Of a stretch of 64,000 nt of DNA, positions 1 to 11,500 are shown in pieces (positions within the stretch are counted from its first letter, which is position 1; each line of letters starts with the position of its first letter). The stretch is from Gavia stellata. Taxonomy: Eukaryota; Chordata; Aves; Gaviiformes; Gaviidae. A program made the position numbers and the translations under genes. The stretch spans positions 30,569,965 through 30,633,964 of the forward strand of contig NC_082602.1 of NCBI RefSeq assembly GCF_030936135.1, in the 5' to 3' direction. The notes beneath the pieces are model-generated. The model did not search any database. It saw only the letters and a list, made by a program, of their open reading frames with translations, and was not told the origin of the DNA.

Positions 1-597
1 CACTAACCAGTACCAGCCCAGTCCCCATGGGGCTCTTTTTCCTCCACCCAGCCCCCTCTGCTCACTGCCCCCTTTGTCCCCTCCAAATCCCAAGACTCAC
101 TCAACAGAGGACACAGACTTTTAATAGGCTCCTTATTTATATCCACCAAATTTTCTCTGCCTCCTGTATTGCATGAAAAGCTCCAGCTACAATGGCTACA
201 TGACCATGCATCTTTAGCTTCAGGCTCCTTTTCACTTGTGCATTTCAAACTGCATCCTTCAGAACAGCAACGAGCTTTCTGTTTGACCTCAGTCTACTCC
301 AGAATGGGATTCTGCACATTTACTGCTATATAAAATGATTAGTAACATCACACCAAAAGGCTGTAAGACCATCAATAGGGTTTGATAGGGTTTTTCTTTT
401 CTAGCAACATTAGTCTTTGGCACAGCACTGAACTGTTGACTCCTCCTTACATTTAAAGTTAAATTAAAACCAAACTGTATCGTGCATGAGAGAGATGATA
501 CCTTATCTTCATTCTTCATAACAATAAAAAGAGTCCACCTTCGCTCAAAGGAAAAATAAGACAAATACGGCCAGTAACATTCACAATTTTTACTTAC
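1..597 (-). other. GPAM: GPAM intron after first coding exon
   Basis: This is sequence downstream (in the GPAM direction) of the exon ending at 598. The minus-strand frame stays open for about 100 codons beyond the donor but shows no similarity to GPAM residues after position 34, so it is read as intron. No second GPAM exon was recognised. Confidence 0.6.
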
Positions 598-728
598 CCA
601 TTCTTCACTGGAATGCTTACATCTACTGATACTGCACTCTGCTGAGGTGGACAAATACGAAACATCTATTGTTCCAAGGGACAAAGCAGTTTCATCCATG
701 ACACAGGAGTTGAACTGAAGATCAGAAG
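598..728 (-). CDS. GPAM: GPAM first coding exon (5' end of gene, partial)
   Basis: This exon encodes the N-terminus of mitochondrial glycerol-3-phosphate acyltransferase 1, an outer-membrane enzyme that acylates glycerol-3-phosphate at sn-1, the first step of glycerolipid synthesis. On the minus strand an AG acceptor (730-729) is followed by 29 bases of 5' UTR. The start codon is at 699-697, and 34 codons run to a GTAAGT donor (597-592), phase 0. The peptide starts MDETALSLGTIDVSYL and ends RCKHSSEEW, which matches the remembered vertebrate GPAM N-terminus (MDESALTLGTIDVSYL ... RCKHTSEEW) almost residue for residue. Catalytic HX4D and later motifs lie in exons left of the window; the next coding exon is not visible in 1-597. 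The reading frame continues past the donor only as intron. Gene order with TECTB supports the call. Confidence 0.93.
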
Positions 729-743
729 CTGCAAAATAATAAC

Positions 744-783
744 ATACACACACATATATACAGACACACAGAAACACATATAC
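744..783. repeat. AC/AT-rich simple repeat
   Basis: This is an alternating purine-pyrimidine stretch of CA and TA steps (acacacacatatata type). It lies immediately upstream of the acceptor of the GPAM start-codon exon on the minus strand. Confidence 0.7.
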
Positions 784-1533
784 ATACCCATCATTTCAGT
801 GACGGGTATCTAGCAATAAATTAGCAAACTGGTATTGTTGCACCCCTCCGTAAAAGTTAGGGTCTGAAGAAGTTTCATTGCAGTCAGAAATCAGCATGAT
901 TTTAATATGACAAAAAACCTAACACATTTGATCTCCATAAACACAGCACACCAATCAGCTACCTGCGTATTTTTCTCTCCCTGCTCTTCTTCCCATTACA
1001 GGTCACTAGAGTCCCTTTATGCTTTTCAACTGTTCTTCACTGCATGGTTTCAACAGTGAAACCACAAAGATACATATTTCAGCTACTTTCAAAAGTTTAC
1101 TATTCTCTTTCACTCCATGACCTCACTCTTTCATAATTTGCTTCTCAAGGACAACTATTATCTACAAAAAAATTCATTAATATTCTCTCCCAATCCTACC
1201 TCACAGCGTATTTTATATGTCTGATCTAGCTGTAGTCAAACCAGTTTGCAAACTCCTCGGAGGAAGGAGTGCTCTACACAAAAGCACACCCCTAAATCTG
1301 AGCGTGCTGCTGACGTAAGTGACATTACGGACTTGTGGAATTAAAAAGCAGCAAGGAAGTCTGAACTTGCACTATTATTTTAAAATGGAAGTTACATAGT
1401 TCATACAATACGCACAGTAAAGAATTCTTTGTCAGCCAAAGGAAAAAGAAAGTAGGCCAAACATAGCAAAACAACTTAGTGTCGTATAGTGTATCTGCAA
1501 GAGCACAAATTGAACTGCTTTGTTACGGACAGC

Positions 1534-1591
1534 CATCAAAATAGGAATCCCAGCATCTTCCTCATCAAAATAGGAATCCCAGCATTTTCCT
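1534..1591. repeat. 29-bp tandem duplication
   Basis: Two head-to-tail copies (1534-1562 and 1563-1591) of a unit beginning catcaaaataggaatcccag. The copies differ by about one base (catcttcct versus cattttcct), which suggests a fairly recent local duplication in the GPAM 5' intron. Confidence 0.85.
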
Positions 1592-2129
1592 CTAGAGAAA
1601 CTGTAAAGTGGCAATCCCGCCTCTTCCATCTGTCACCACAAAGAAACTTACATTACAGCCAAGCTACGAGCCATCAGGAATGAGACCGTTCCCACGCTGT
1701 ATGCTAACATTTGCCAGAGCAAGGCCTAAAACTTCAATCCAACATTTTGTCTTCCTTGCCGTCCTCCCCAAGCAGCCGCAAACCTCTGCTGTAATACCTC
1801 CACGTACAGAGCTCCCAATGCAAACTGGAGTTTGCATATCCACAGACATACTTACCTTTACACAGCGTAAGTACATAAGTTACCCCTTTTTTGCTGTCTC
1901 TTACCTTCCGTTTGCCTTTTTTTTTTAATTAGTGCTCAGGCAAATTAATACCTAAACCACCCAATAAATACAAAACAAAGGCTCACGACCATCTAAACGG
2001 TGAAAGCGAAATGCGTCCTCCAGCTGTGCTCAAGGTGACCTTGGCTGCACCGGCATACATGAAAGATGAACTTTAAAAAAACAGGTAATCCAAAGCCTGT
2101 TCGAGCAACAGCCACTTCATACACACCTC

Positions 2130-3060
2130 TAACAAACCTGCCCTCCCGAGTGCCGGCTCTCCGCTGCGGCGCTCACGCTGTTAACCTGCTGAGGCTCGCC
2201 ATGCTCCCGGGCTCGGAACAGCCTCCAGTATCCCGCTCGCTCACAAGATCTGCTATAAATAAACGACGACGGCTGAGCGCGGCTATCGGGCGTGCAGCGT
2301 CCCCGGGCAACGCCGGCGGCACTGCCGGAGGGCCGTCCCGCGCGCCCCCGGCCGCCGCGAGGGGCGGGCGCCGACCGCGGGCGGCCGCCGGCAGGGCCCA
2401 GCGCCCCCGGCAGGGCCCAGCGCCCCCGGCCGCGGCTCCCCGCGCCCACCTGCCCCCGACTCGGCTCCACGGCGGCCGCGGGGACCGGCAGCGCCGCCGC
2501 TCCCCCGTCAGAAGGCACCGTGACACGCGCCCTCCGCACCCGCGCCAGCCGCTCCTCCGCGGCGCCGCGCAGCCCACGCTCCCCGGCTCCGCCACCGGCT
2601 GCTGGCAGCGGCCCGCCCCCTCCCGCCACGCGGCAGCCCCTCGCCCCGCCCCGCCCCGGCCCGCCGCCGGGGGCAGCACCGCCCGACCCGCACCCGGTTC
2701 CGGCTCCCGCTCCCGCGCCGGCCCCGACCCGCACCGCGGGCTCCGCAGCGGCCGCTGCCCCTCTGCCCGTCCGCCCGCCCGCCGGGCCGCGCGGCGGCGC
2801 CAGGCCTGACGCGACTTCCTGAGCGCCCGTCGCCATGGTGCGGGCCCGCCGCCTCCCGCCCAGCCCCGCGGCCGCCTGCCCCTCGCCCGGTCCCGCCGGC
2901 TGCAGGCCGGGGGCCCCGCCGCTGCCCGCCCGCTCCTCGGCGACGCCTTTACACCCCCGCGCACCCGCTGCGGTGCCCGTCCCCACGCCGGCACCAGCGC
3001 TGCCCTGAGCAGCTCCGGCCGCCCCAGCGTTGAACCGCAGCCCGGCGCGGCCTCTCCCCC
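2130..3060 (-). promoter_or_regulatory. GPAM: CpG island promoter of GPAM
   Basis: About 0.9 kb of very high G+C with dense CpG stands out sharply from the AT-rich flanks. It lies 1.4-2.3 kb upstream of the GPAM start-codon exon and includes several GGGGCGGG/CCCCGCCC boxes of the Sp1/KLF type. Such islands mark transcription starts, and GPAM is the only recognised gene reading away from it. A possible donor for a non-coding first exon is the minus-strand CAG|GTGGGC at about 2450. The transcription start cannot be placed by eye. The long ORFs found here on both strands are a by-product of few stop codons in GC-rich DNA. The island could also drive a divergent plus-strand transcript. Confidence 0.8.
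2391..2428. repeat. 19-bp tandem repeat in the CpG island
   Basis: Two adjacent exact copies of a 19-base unit starting gcagggcccagcgccccc sit within the GPAM CpG island. Copy number could vary between individuals. Confidence 0.8.
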
Positions 3061-4880
3061 TCGGTGCCAGGGGTCAGCGCCTGCAGCCGCCGCAGATGCA
3101 GGGGCATCGTTAAACAGCCGTTCCCACCGCCAAACCGCCTCCCCCGCCCTCTCCTTCTGGCGGGAGAAGTGACTAAGGTTATTTTGCTTTCAAATCAGAG
3201 CTGCCAAAAAGAAAAACACTGGAAAAGTTACGTAAAATCGTCTTTATATGGGTTTACAGCGACTCTGAGCTGCAACTGAGTTGCTGTAGAAATGAACAAT
3301 TGCAGAAAATTCGGGACAGGTATCGATCTGCCTACCTGGCCTTGCAACAGTGCCAGTTTGCCTTTTACTGAGTGCAAAAGTAAATGTTGATTGAGATTGC
3401 TGCATATAAACAAACATGGGCTGAGAGTACTTTTTGGCTTTGGCAGTCTTGGGCTATTTAAAGATAGTCTTTCTGCGGCTTGAGTTACAGCCCCGCGGAA
3501 AGGCTAGCACCGATATTCCTTCTTTGAGTGTCCAAGTCTTCACCGTTACTCAAAACGGTGCAACGCAGGGATAAAGTGACAAAATACAACACATCATTTT
3601 ACACTAATGCAAATATTCTGCTTACAAATTTAAGTAACCCACAGAGGTATTCTCCTAGAGGTCTCACTTACAGATGTCATTTTGAATTTATTACAAATGA
3701 GAATTGTTAAGTAAGAATTACAAATGCTTTTCACACATAGAAGAAAATGCATGAGTTCTGATAGACAAAACCCAAACTGCTACATGCTTATGTGAGTTGC
3801 CCTATTTCCGACAACTGAGTGCCTCCCGGGGAATATCGCTGGGGTGTTAGAGCTGATACTTTACAAAGAGCATTCTGCAGTTTATGGGTCAGAAGAGATT
3901 CTGGATGTTGAATTTTCCTCCGGACAGCAAGAAAAGATACTCTATTTTGTTGCAAGGTGGACTTTGGAATATAAGAGATCTACTTTTCAAATCACAAAAA
4001 ATACAGTAAGATGTCATCTAGTGAAATGTACAACTCATACAAAAGTTTGTATTTCTGCATAATACACAGCGCAGCACTTGTGCGCAGTGTATAGCAAAGC
4101 ACCATTTTCTAGGGCGTTGTATGGAGAAAGCACAATGTCTAATTGTGTATCTTACAACATATTCACATACTAAAGTTTTCTCATCATCTGGGCCAAGAAT
4201 TTCAAATTTGATTAGCGGTTCTGTGTGTCAGTTCTCGTGAAAGAGAGTTGGTTGAAATAGTGCCAAACACCCACTTTCAAGTTTTAGTCTTGAAAAGCAA
4301 CATAGCCAGAATCTCTGGCCGCTTCTGAAATACAAACCCATAACTGTTCAGCTTTACAACAAAGCTTTTGACTTAATATCAGCTTTTTCTTGAATTGATT
4401 TACTGAAGGTCAGCTGGGAAGGAGGGGGCAGATTCTGCTTTCATCTGGGTCTACTGAAGCTAAGTGGATTTGTAACTGCTTCGCTAATCAGAGTCTAGCC
4501 CAGGAGGAAAAGAAGATACATAAGGGTTTCACCAACAGAGAGTTACAGTGCTACTGTCAGATTTGTATGATCTCAGTTATTACATCCTCATCTTAGCTTC
4601 GCTTGCATAATGAGCATCTCATTGACTTGGCGGAGTTGTGGAGGCCAGAGAAGGAAACATGTGCCCCAGCTGGTCAGTAGTCCCACACTCAGGACTGCAT
4701 GGAGTTTGTCCTAGGTGGGAAAAACACGCGTTGGAAGGGGAAACTGAACTCCACTCAGAAAAGTGAAATCCAGTGTTACAGCGTGTATTTTTCTAACTCT
4801 CTTTGCATAAAGAGCAGATCACAGGAGTAGTCAAAGCCCCAATACAATGCTGCAGCCCGCATCCTGATCATTGCTTCTAG
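3061..4880. other. Intergenic, no gene recognised
   Basis: This is unique-looking AT-rich DNA between the CpG island and the candidate exon at 4881. The ORFs of 60-72 codons here have no recognisable similarity and no paired splice signals, so nothing is called. Confidence 0.5.
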
Positions 4881-5062
4881 CATGGGTCTGTCTACATGAG
4901 ACTGTGTGCCATGGAGGAAGCCACAGCTGTGACTGAAGCGGCAGAACTGACCTCAGAAGTCACATTGGAGGAGATGATTGAACAACTGCATTACATGAAA
5001 ACTGAATATAACAGAGATGGCAATGAATGGTTACATCTAGAGTCTAAGAAAATGCATGAAAT
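4881..5062 (+). CDS. Candidate orphan coding exon or small ORF, function unknown
   Basis: A frame runs open from just after a TTCTAG acceptor-like site (ending 4880) to a GTAAGG donor-like site at 5063. It has ATGs at 4896 and 4911. From 4911 the frame reads 51 codons if not spliced, stopping at 5064-5066. The composition is protein-like (acidic and amphipathic, no low complexity), for example LEEMIEQLHYMKTEY and DGNEWLHLESKK, and resembles a helical coiled-coil segment. I do not recognise the family. It lies about 1.8 kb downstream of the CpG island, on the strand opposite GPAM, so it could belong to a divergent transcript. A TTTGCAG acceptor at 7562 followed by an open stretch could be a partner, but joined in phase it would stop after six codons. 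It may instead be a chance ORF or a relic exon. Confidence 0.3.
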
Positions 5063-8000
5063 GTAAGGCAGTTTAAATTCTTATTAGTGTTGTTTAATTA
5101 TTTCATTGCTCCACTGCACTTGTATTGTTACTTGGGAACTTCTTAGTAGGTACTTTTCATTATAAAGGACCATTGATACTGCTTACACACAACTTTACCT
5201 TCTCTAGGTATGGAATCACTTTGGTTTTTTCCCCCTTCATGCATAAAAATATAGGATTAAACAGTGCACTCAGTTTCAGCATGCTATAATGTAACTCAGA
5301 GCAAACTCTCAGCCAACGGGTGTAAAGCAAGCTTGTCTGCTTTGCTTTCTTTCCTCTATAAAAGATGAACTCTAGTACACTCAGAATCTAATATGGATCT
5401 TTTGGCATGTTTTTTCCGTCCACACTTTTACACTGGTATATTTTTCAGGTTGCAGTGTAGTTATTTCTGTGATATAAGAAGTAATTAAAAAAACAGAATA
5501 AAAAAAGCCTCAGTGGCTTTATCATCATTTTTTTGCAGTCTCTAGAGTCTTATTTTAGTATCATTTGTGAGAAAACTGCTTAGGCTATTCTATGGACTGT
5601 TTTGAAAAGAATAGTAAACAGATACAGTGTTTTAGTCAAACATAGCGATTCTGTGTAATCAAAAAAACCCAAATTGTTTCTGGTATGATTGTAAAGCAAT
5701 CTTCGTGTTTTTCTAACCTTAGAAAATTCTTGGTTTATTATAAAATAAATCCAGAGATAATTTTGTCACTCATCTGAAAAGGATGCAGAATTAGTCCAAT
5801 GGTGATTGCAGCTCAGCAAGATCTTTTTACAGGATACACTTGTATAAGTCCTCAGGCTTAGTAGTAAAATCTCATTTCAGTATTGAGAGCTTGGTGGTGA
5901 TGTTGTGTTGCCATGGAATCAAGCAAATGGGAAAAATTTTGGAATGCCCTAAAGGAACAGACTTTCAGAGCTGCATGTGCTCCAAAAAGCTCAAATACCG
6001 CCAGGTCTCGCTTCCAGAAAAGACAGACTCTATCCTGCTTCCATTGAAGTCAATGGGACGCTTGCCACTGATCTCAGTAGGAGGGGGAGCATGCCTAAGT
6101 TTTGCGATCCTTCTTTTTAAACTTCTTAAACCGAGGTGTTTACCGTGCCAATGAGTCCAGGGAGATAATTTGCATATGATGGCAAATCAGCAGGACCCTG
6201 GCTTTGTGTGAATAAGCTGCTGACCGCATCATGTATAGCAGCCTGCAAAGGAGAAAGAGCTGGCAGGACTCTTTTTTTTTTAAATCATGATTAGTCCTTC
6301 CTATGTCTAAACTCCTCCTGAAGCTTCCAACGAAGTTCAACAAAGTACCTGTTTGCTGGACAATACTGTGGGGAGGAGGAGGAGGGAGAAGGGACGAGGG
6401 GGACTTCTATTTACATCAGCTCTGCCCCGGGTCTGTGCTCCCAGCTCTCTTCCAGCAATTCCCATGATGTCACTTTAGTAATGGAGACACGTTTACAAAA
6501 GAGTACACAGCATCCTCTTTAAAGAGAAACTTTCAACCCGGGGAGTGCCACAAAAGTTAGGAAACCAAAAACTGTGTGAGGAGGGAGTAAAGATCCAGAC
6601 AAAGGTTCTTTGTTTGCAGTGACCGAACTTGACCTCACATGACTATGAACAATAATGAATATGCAATTTGGCAGTTGCAGAATTCAATGTCAGCAGTATT
6701 GCCTTTGGTATACAATATATTAAGAGCATCTGAGAGTGGCAAGTGGCCATGAAATGGACTGATAAGATTGTACATAGAAATGGTTTGGGTAGACTTTATA
6801 TCTCCTTTCAAGACAAATGATTTCTTCTCTTCTATTTCATCTCCCTTATCTTGAGAACAAATGCAAAATTCATTAAGAGTAGAGTGACTCTCTCCTATGT
6901 AATACAGCACATAGTGTTTCTGTAATTTCTTCTCATTCTAATATTGTATTTATTACTGTAATTTTGGAAAGATAAGGGCATTTCAGCCCATGCTGCTTCT
7001 AGCTTTTCCCTTGAATTTTTACTCACATTAGTACAAAAAAGGCTTTTGTTCTAACAGAAAGCACTAGTGGGTTAAAATCAGTATAACTAACTTTTACACT
7101 TGCAACGTTAGCACCATTTATCTATCAAGCAATTACACACATACTTGTATTATGTACAAATCAGAAAATCTTAACTGTCCAAAGGAATTTGCCAGCATTT
7201 TTGACTTAGGAATACTGAATGACAGAATTTGGAACAAGATTCTCCCATACTCAGACCTTAAGCAATTATCTGCCCTAACAATGCAAGCTTCCCCATGCCT
7301 GCTGTGAATAAGGGGTACATTTTGTAAGGGTGGTTATTTCAGTCCTCTGCTTTTGTTTGTTGAGGGTATTTGCAAAGCTGACATTTTATCTAAGAGTTGA
7401 TTTTATCTGAAAAATAACACAGATGAAACAACTAATTTACTGTATATAGGCCCTAAATACTGTTGGATACGTCAAAAATATTACCTATTTGTAAATCATT
7501 AAAAATCAGTATGTGTGTGGGACTCTGGTTACATAAAGGCTAAATCCAGTCTTGTCTTTGCAGATATTTCAAGTCTCACTAGTGGCTTTATTTTATGTGA
7601 AGCCAAATGAACTTCTACTTGTTGCCAAGTCCCACACAGAAGACAGTCAGAAGATGAGTTTCTTCTCATCTGGTTCCCTCTCCAGGAATGCAGAGCTGCT
7701 TTCTATCCCTCCAAAGAAACAAGCAAGGAATAGAAATAAAGAAATCTGAGAGCTGAGAGCAGTATGGATCATTTTGAAAAAATGGCATATCACCAAAAAA
7801 AAATCAAAAAATCGTGATCTTATCAAATTTGCTGTGACTCATCCTTGAGGGATTGCAAATTGTTCTAGAATAACACAACCGCTAATTATTATGAGATGCT
7901 AGGCAAGTCTTTCATCAGTATCTCAAAAGGAGGAGATTTTAATTGCTCAGGTTTGCTCTATTGTGCAGTTGTTGGCTTTAGAAGGACTTATCATATCTTA

Positions 8001-8528
8001 TAATTTAAAGCACTGTAGATACGGGAAGTTGGGATCACAGATAGCTCTTTTAACTGCCAGTGCACAAGGGTCTTTACAACAGATTATATGACCCATGTGT
8101 GGAATTACATGATGTCCAACCCCTCCCGTCTGTTACAGGTATTTGGGACCTTAATCAAGGTGTTGCCATGGTGGCCACTGGGAGAGTCTTAATGCCTTTG
8201 ATATGGAAGACATAAAACTTGTTGGTTGGGAAATTTTCTCAGAATTTTGGGGACATCTTTTGCAAACACCTTGGGAGGGTTAGGAGAGTGTTGGGGCATC
8301 TGTTCGGACCTGATGCAGGCTGCTATATATTCCAATGAAGGCTTTACAACCCCAATATTTTCCCATCTCCTATCTGATTATCTCTTCTGCAGATGAAGAG
8401 AGAGCCATCTCCAAAGGGCAACACACCCTGCCCCAGTTTACCCAGGCAAACAAAATGGATTCGCTGATTTAGGTTTTGCAAAAAGCAAACAGGAACTAAA
8501 ACTTCCCATAGATGTCTAGATGTATTTC

Positions 8529-8542
8529 TTTTTTTTTTTTTT
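8529..8542. repeat. Poly(T) run
   Basis: An uninterrupted run of 14 T residues in intergenic DNA. No adjacent element was recognised that would make it a retrotransposon tail. Confidence 0.7.
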
Positions 8543-11500
8543 GTAAGTCAGTCTCACTGAAAAATATAAAGTCTCCAGGCTTTAGTTTATCATAGACATA
8601 TATAATTAACTTTATGTAACTGAAATTTTACCCATGAACAGAATCAACAAAAAGTAAACTATAAATTTTGTTTCAGCATTACAAAATTAACTGAGAATGC
8701 TGATAAAAGCAATTTTTTGCCTTTGGCCTTCTCTTTGCACTAATCTGGCTACACCAGTTGTTATATTCCAATTCTGACATTCAAATCACGTTGAGCAATT
8801 TTCTCACAGTGTGTTTTCCCAAACAAAAGCATTTTTTCCCACTCCCACTCACGTGTCTCCTGGATCTGGGAACTGCAGAAAAATATCCTTGTTTAAGTCC
8901 TAAGACCCGGCCAACAATTGTATTGCATCATTTGAGCAAAACGATACCAATTGACCCGGCAAAAGCATACCTTTCAGTTACTAAATAACAGATATTCAAC
9001 TCACAACATAAAATCTTTCTTAGGGTTTTTTTTAACTGTTTGAAGTGTAACCTAATACTTTCCCAAGCACCTTATACCTTCGTGAGAGCAGAAATATTTT
9101 TATGTGTATACCCTAAACTATTAAATTGCTTAATTATTCCAGGATATTCACCTGGAATGGCAGAGGTCTTGAAAAGCATATCATCTCTTGCTAAGAGATG
9201 ATGTTTTTGCAGCTCTGGCCTTTCCCCTTTGTAAAAGAACGGTGCGTATTACCAGCTTGGTATTTCACACATGACCAACCATTGCTTCAGGAAAATTACA
9301 TGGGGCATAGCATGACAGACTGGTTTCATAAAGCTGTTTGTGGGCTTAGGACTGAGTCACTCCACAGCTCTTTCAGATTTAGGATAATGCAGGATCATAT
9401 ATGCCTCGTTTATTCTTACTGCACTTTCCCCTTTCGTTCTCCTATAGCAGGGGTAAAGCAACAGTGGTTTCTGGAGGGTTCTTGTTTGGTTACGTGCAGT
9501 GGGAGATTAGGTTACACATTCCCTGCAGCAAAGTACCCTAGGCTGTAGGACAGAGGTGATTTGAGCCAGGTCTTTTGGGCAAGAGAAATGATTGAAGCCT
9601 TTCATTAGGACCTAATCAACTTAACCTGAGGTACAAGAGAAGATTATATCAGATTTTGCCTTTAAACTGCCTGTCTTTCAGAGACACAAAGTTACAAAAA
9701 ACCCCATTTCATCCAGCATAAAAAACTGGGCAAATTTGAGCACCTATCCATCGGCATGATTTACAATAAGTGTCACAGTAGTTCAGGAAAAATAAAATTG
9801 GCATAATGTGTGATAGAGTTCAGGTTGAAAGGCAAGATGAGGAGCCTCTTGAAGCAACAGCATCTTATTTCTTTTGAGGAGCTGGAAAAAAAACTAGTAA
9901 ACTATAGATATTACTTCTGCATTTTGTGATTTAACTTTTTAATTTTCAATGTTATGGATTGACTACACCGCTCTGATTTTATGAAATATAAAAAGTAATG
10001 AGCAGGCCAGTGCACTTTCAAAGTGCATTCAGAAATCTGCTTTAGTGGTCAGAATATACTGGGTATGCATCTGCCTCAGGCTCTTCCTTGCAAAAAGTTT
10101 TCCTCTCATTTTCTATCTGTGCTACTGCAGTGTCTCCAAGATCAAACTGAGCTCCACCAGACAAGCTGAGTGGTGTTTCCTTACCAGCTTTTTCATGAAA
10201 GAACTTTCTGTGCATTTTCACCTGTGACATTTCTCAGATATGTTTTTGTGGATAGTTAGCAGTTAGTATTTCTTATATGACACAAGTTTAGAATGTGCTA
10301 ATTAAGTTAATGAATAAAAAACCCAACACTTGGGAAGCACTGGCCAGATTGGAAACTGGGGAAGGCTCCTATGCAGTTAAGAAGTAATTTCTGGAACAGC
10401 CTTCCAAGAGTATTATGGAGCAAATATCAGCCTCAAATCCAACCTACATCATGGGATCATCCTGACATTTTTGGCCATTTCTCATTCAGTTTCAGCTCCT
10501 CTGGTAGATCATTAGTACATATGGGCCAGGAGGTACCACCAGTAATCCTAGTATGACGAAAGATGGAGCAAAATTTCATAATTTGTTTACACTAGGAACA
10601 CTTGTTGCTAAAAATGTCTTAGTTACTATATTTTAACTAATATTTCAAGCACTAGCATAGATATGTTATCTGTTCCTGATCAGCCCTCAAAGTGAGAGCA
10701 AATATATTTTGAAACATGATTTATTTTCTAATCTAGGCCTTGTTAAATCTCATAAAACCTGCATCAGGCAAATCTGGGGAAAAAGTCACCCATATTTCTG
10801 TACTTGAGAACAATGGATGATCAAAGAGTCCGAATGCCATTTTGCAACTTTGTGGTCAGTAGCATGATCCACTCTCTCTGCTTCTCTGTTCTATCTATTC
10901 TTCTGGTAAATCTATATGAGATGGTTTCTGACCATGGATGTGCCACATCTCGTATTAGTGTGGTCAGTTGATATTCGGAATTGAAAAAGGCTCCATACAA
11001 AGCAAGGTGTGCATTTTCAGAGGACCACACCAGAAAATATATGCTGATGGAGCACTCCAGTGAAGAATTAAATCTAACTTCTGGGGTTTGCTTTGGGAAT
11101 TCAAATTAATCATTTAGAAAGTTGTTAAATTAGTGTTAGAGAAGGAAAGGAGGTGTTATTATAGCTAACAACATTTCAAATTGCAACTCTGTCTATAATC
11201 CTTCTGATTTAGATTTAGATTTAAATACTTGTTTCATTTTTGCTAAACTAAGATTCCCCTCCCCATCTCAATTCTCTTCAATTTCTTCCATTCCAGGCTA
11301 AACCCTGTACTTAGTGCAACGTCTAAGACATTTTTAGGCTCTCTTTCCCCAGTACAGATCCTGGCTTAGCTTAATTAAAAATAGATTAAATAGAAGAAAA
11401 AGAACTAACACAGTAGATGTAACTTGTGACTGTTGAGTAAGCCTTCTTCTGATGTCTTCTCTGTCTATGTGTTACTCTGTTTTAGCTGATATAGCCTAAG

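Larger units (their letters stand above)
729..2130 (-). other. GPAM: GPAM 5' intron, leader region
   Basis: This non-coding stretch lies between the CpG island and the exon carrying the GPAM start codon. It is AT-rich. It has an AC/AT-rich simple stretch at about 744-783 just upstream of the acceptor, and a perfect-to-near-perfect 29-base tandem duplication at 1534-1591. Further non-coding leader exons could be hidden here; none can be told apart by eye. Confidence 0.5.

Noticed and set aside
2066..2994. Long ORFs (up to 285 codons) on both strands of the CpG island
   Set aside because: They overlap each other in several frames and consist of Ala, Arg, Gly and Pro only, as expected where GC-rich DNA lacks stop codons. 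No domain is seen.
5840..6154. 104-codon plus-strand ORF downstream of the orphan exon
   Set aside because: Considered as a partner exon for 4881-5062, but no acceptor or phase fits and the peptide looks random.
7562..7749. Possible terminal exon after a TTTGCAG acceptor
   Set aside because: The frame joined in phase to the orphan exon stops after six codons; the longer open frame would need another donor phase. Too weak to call.
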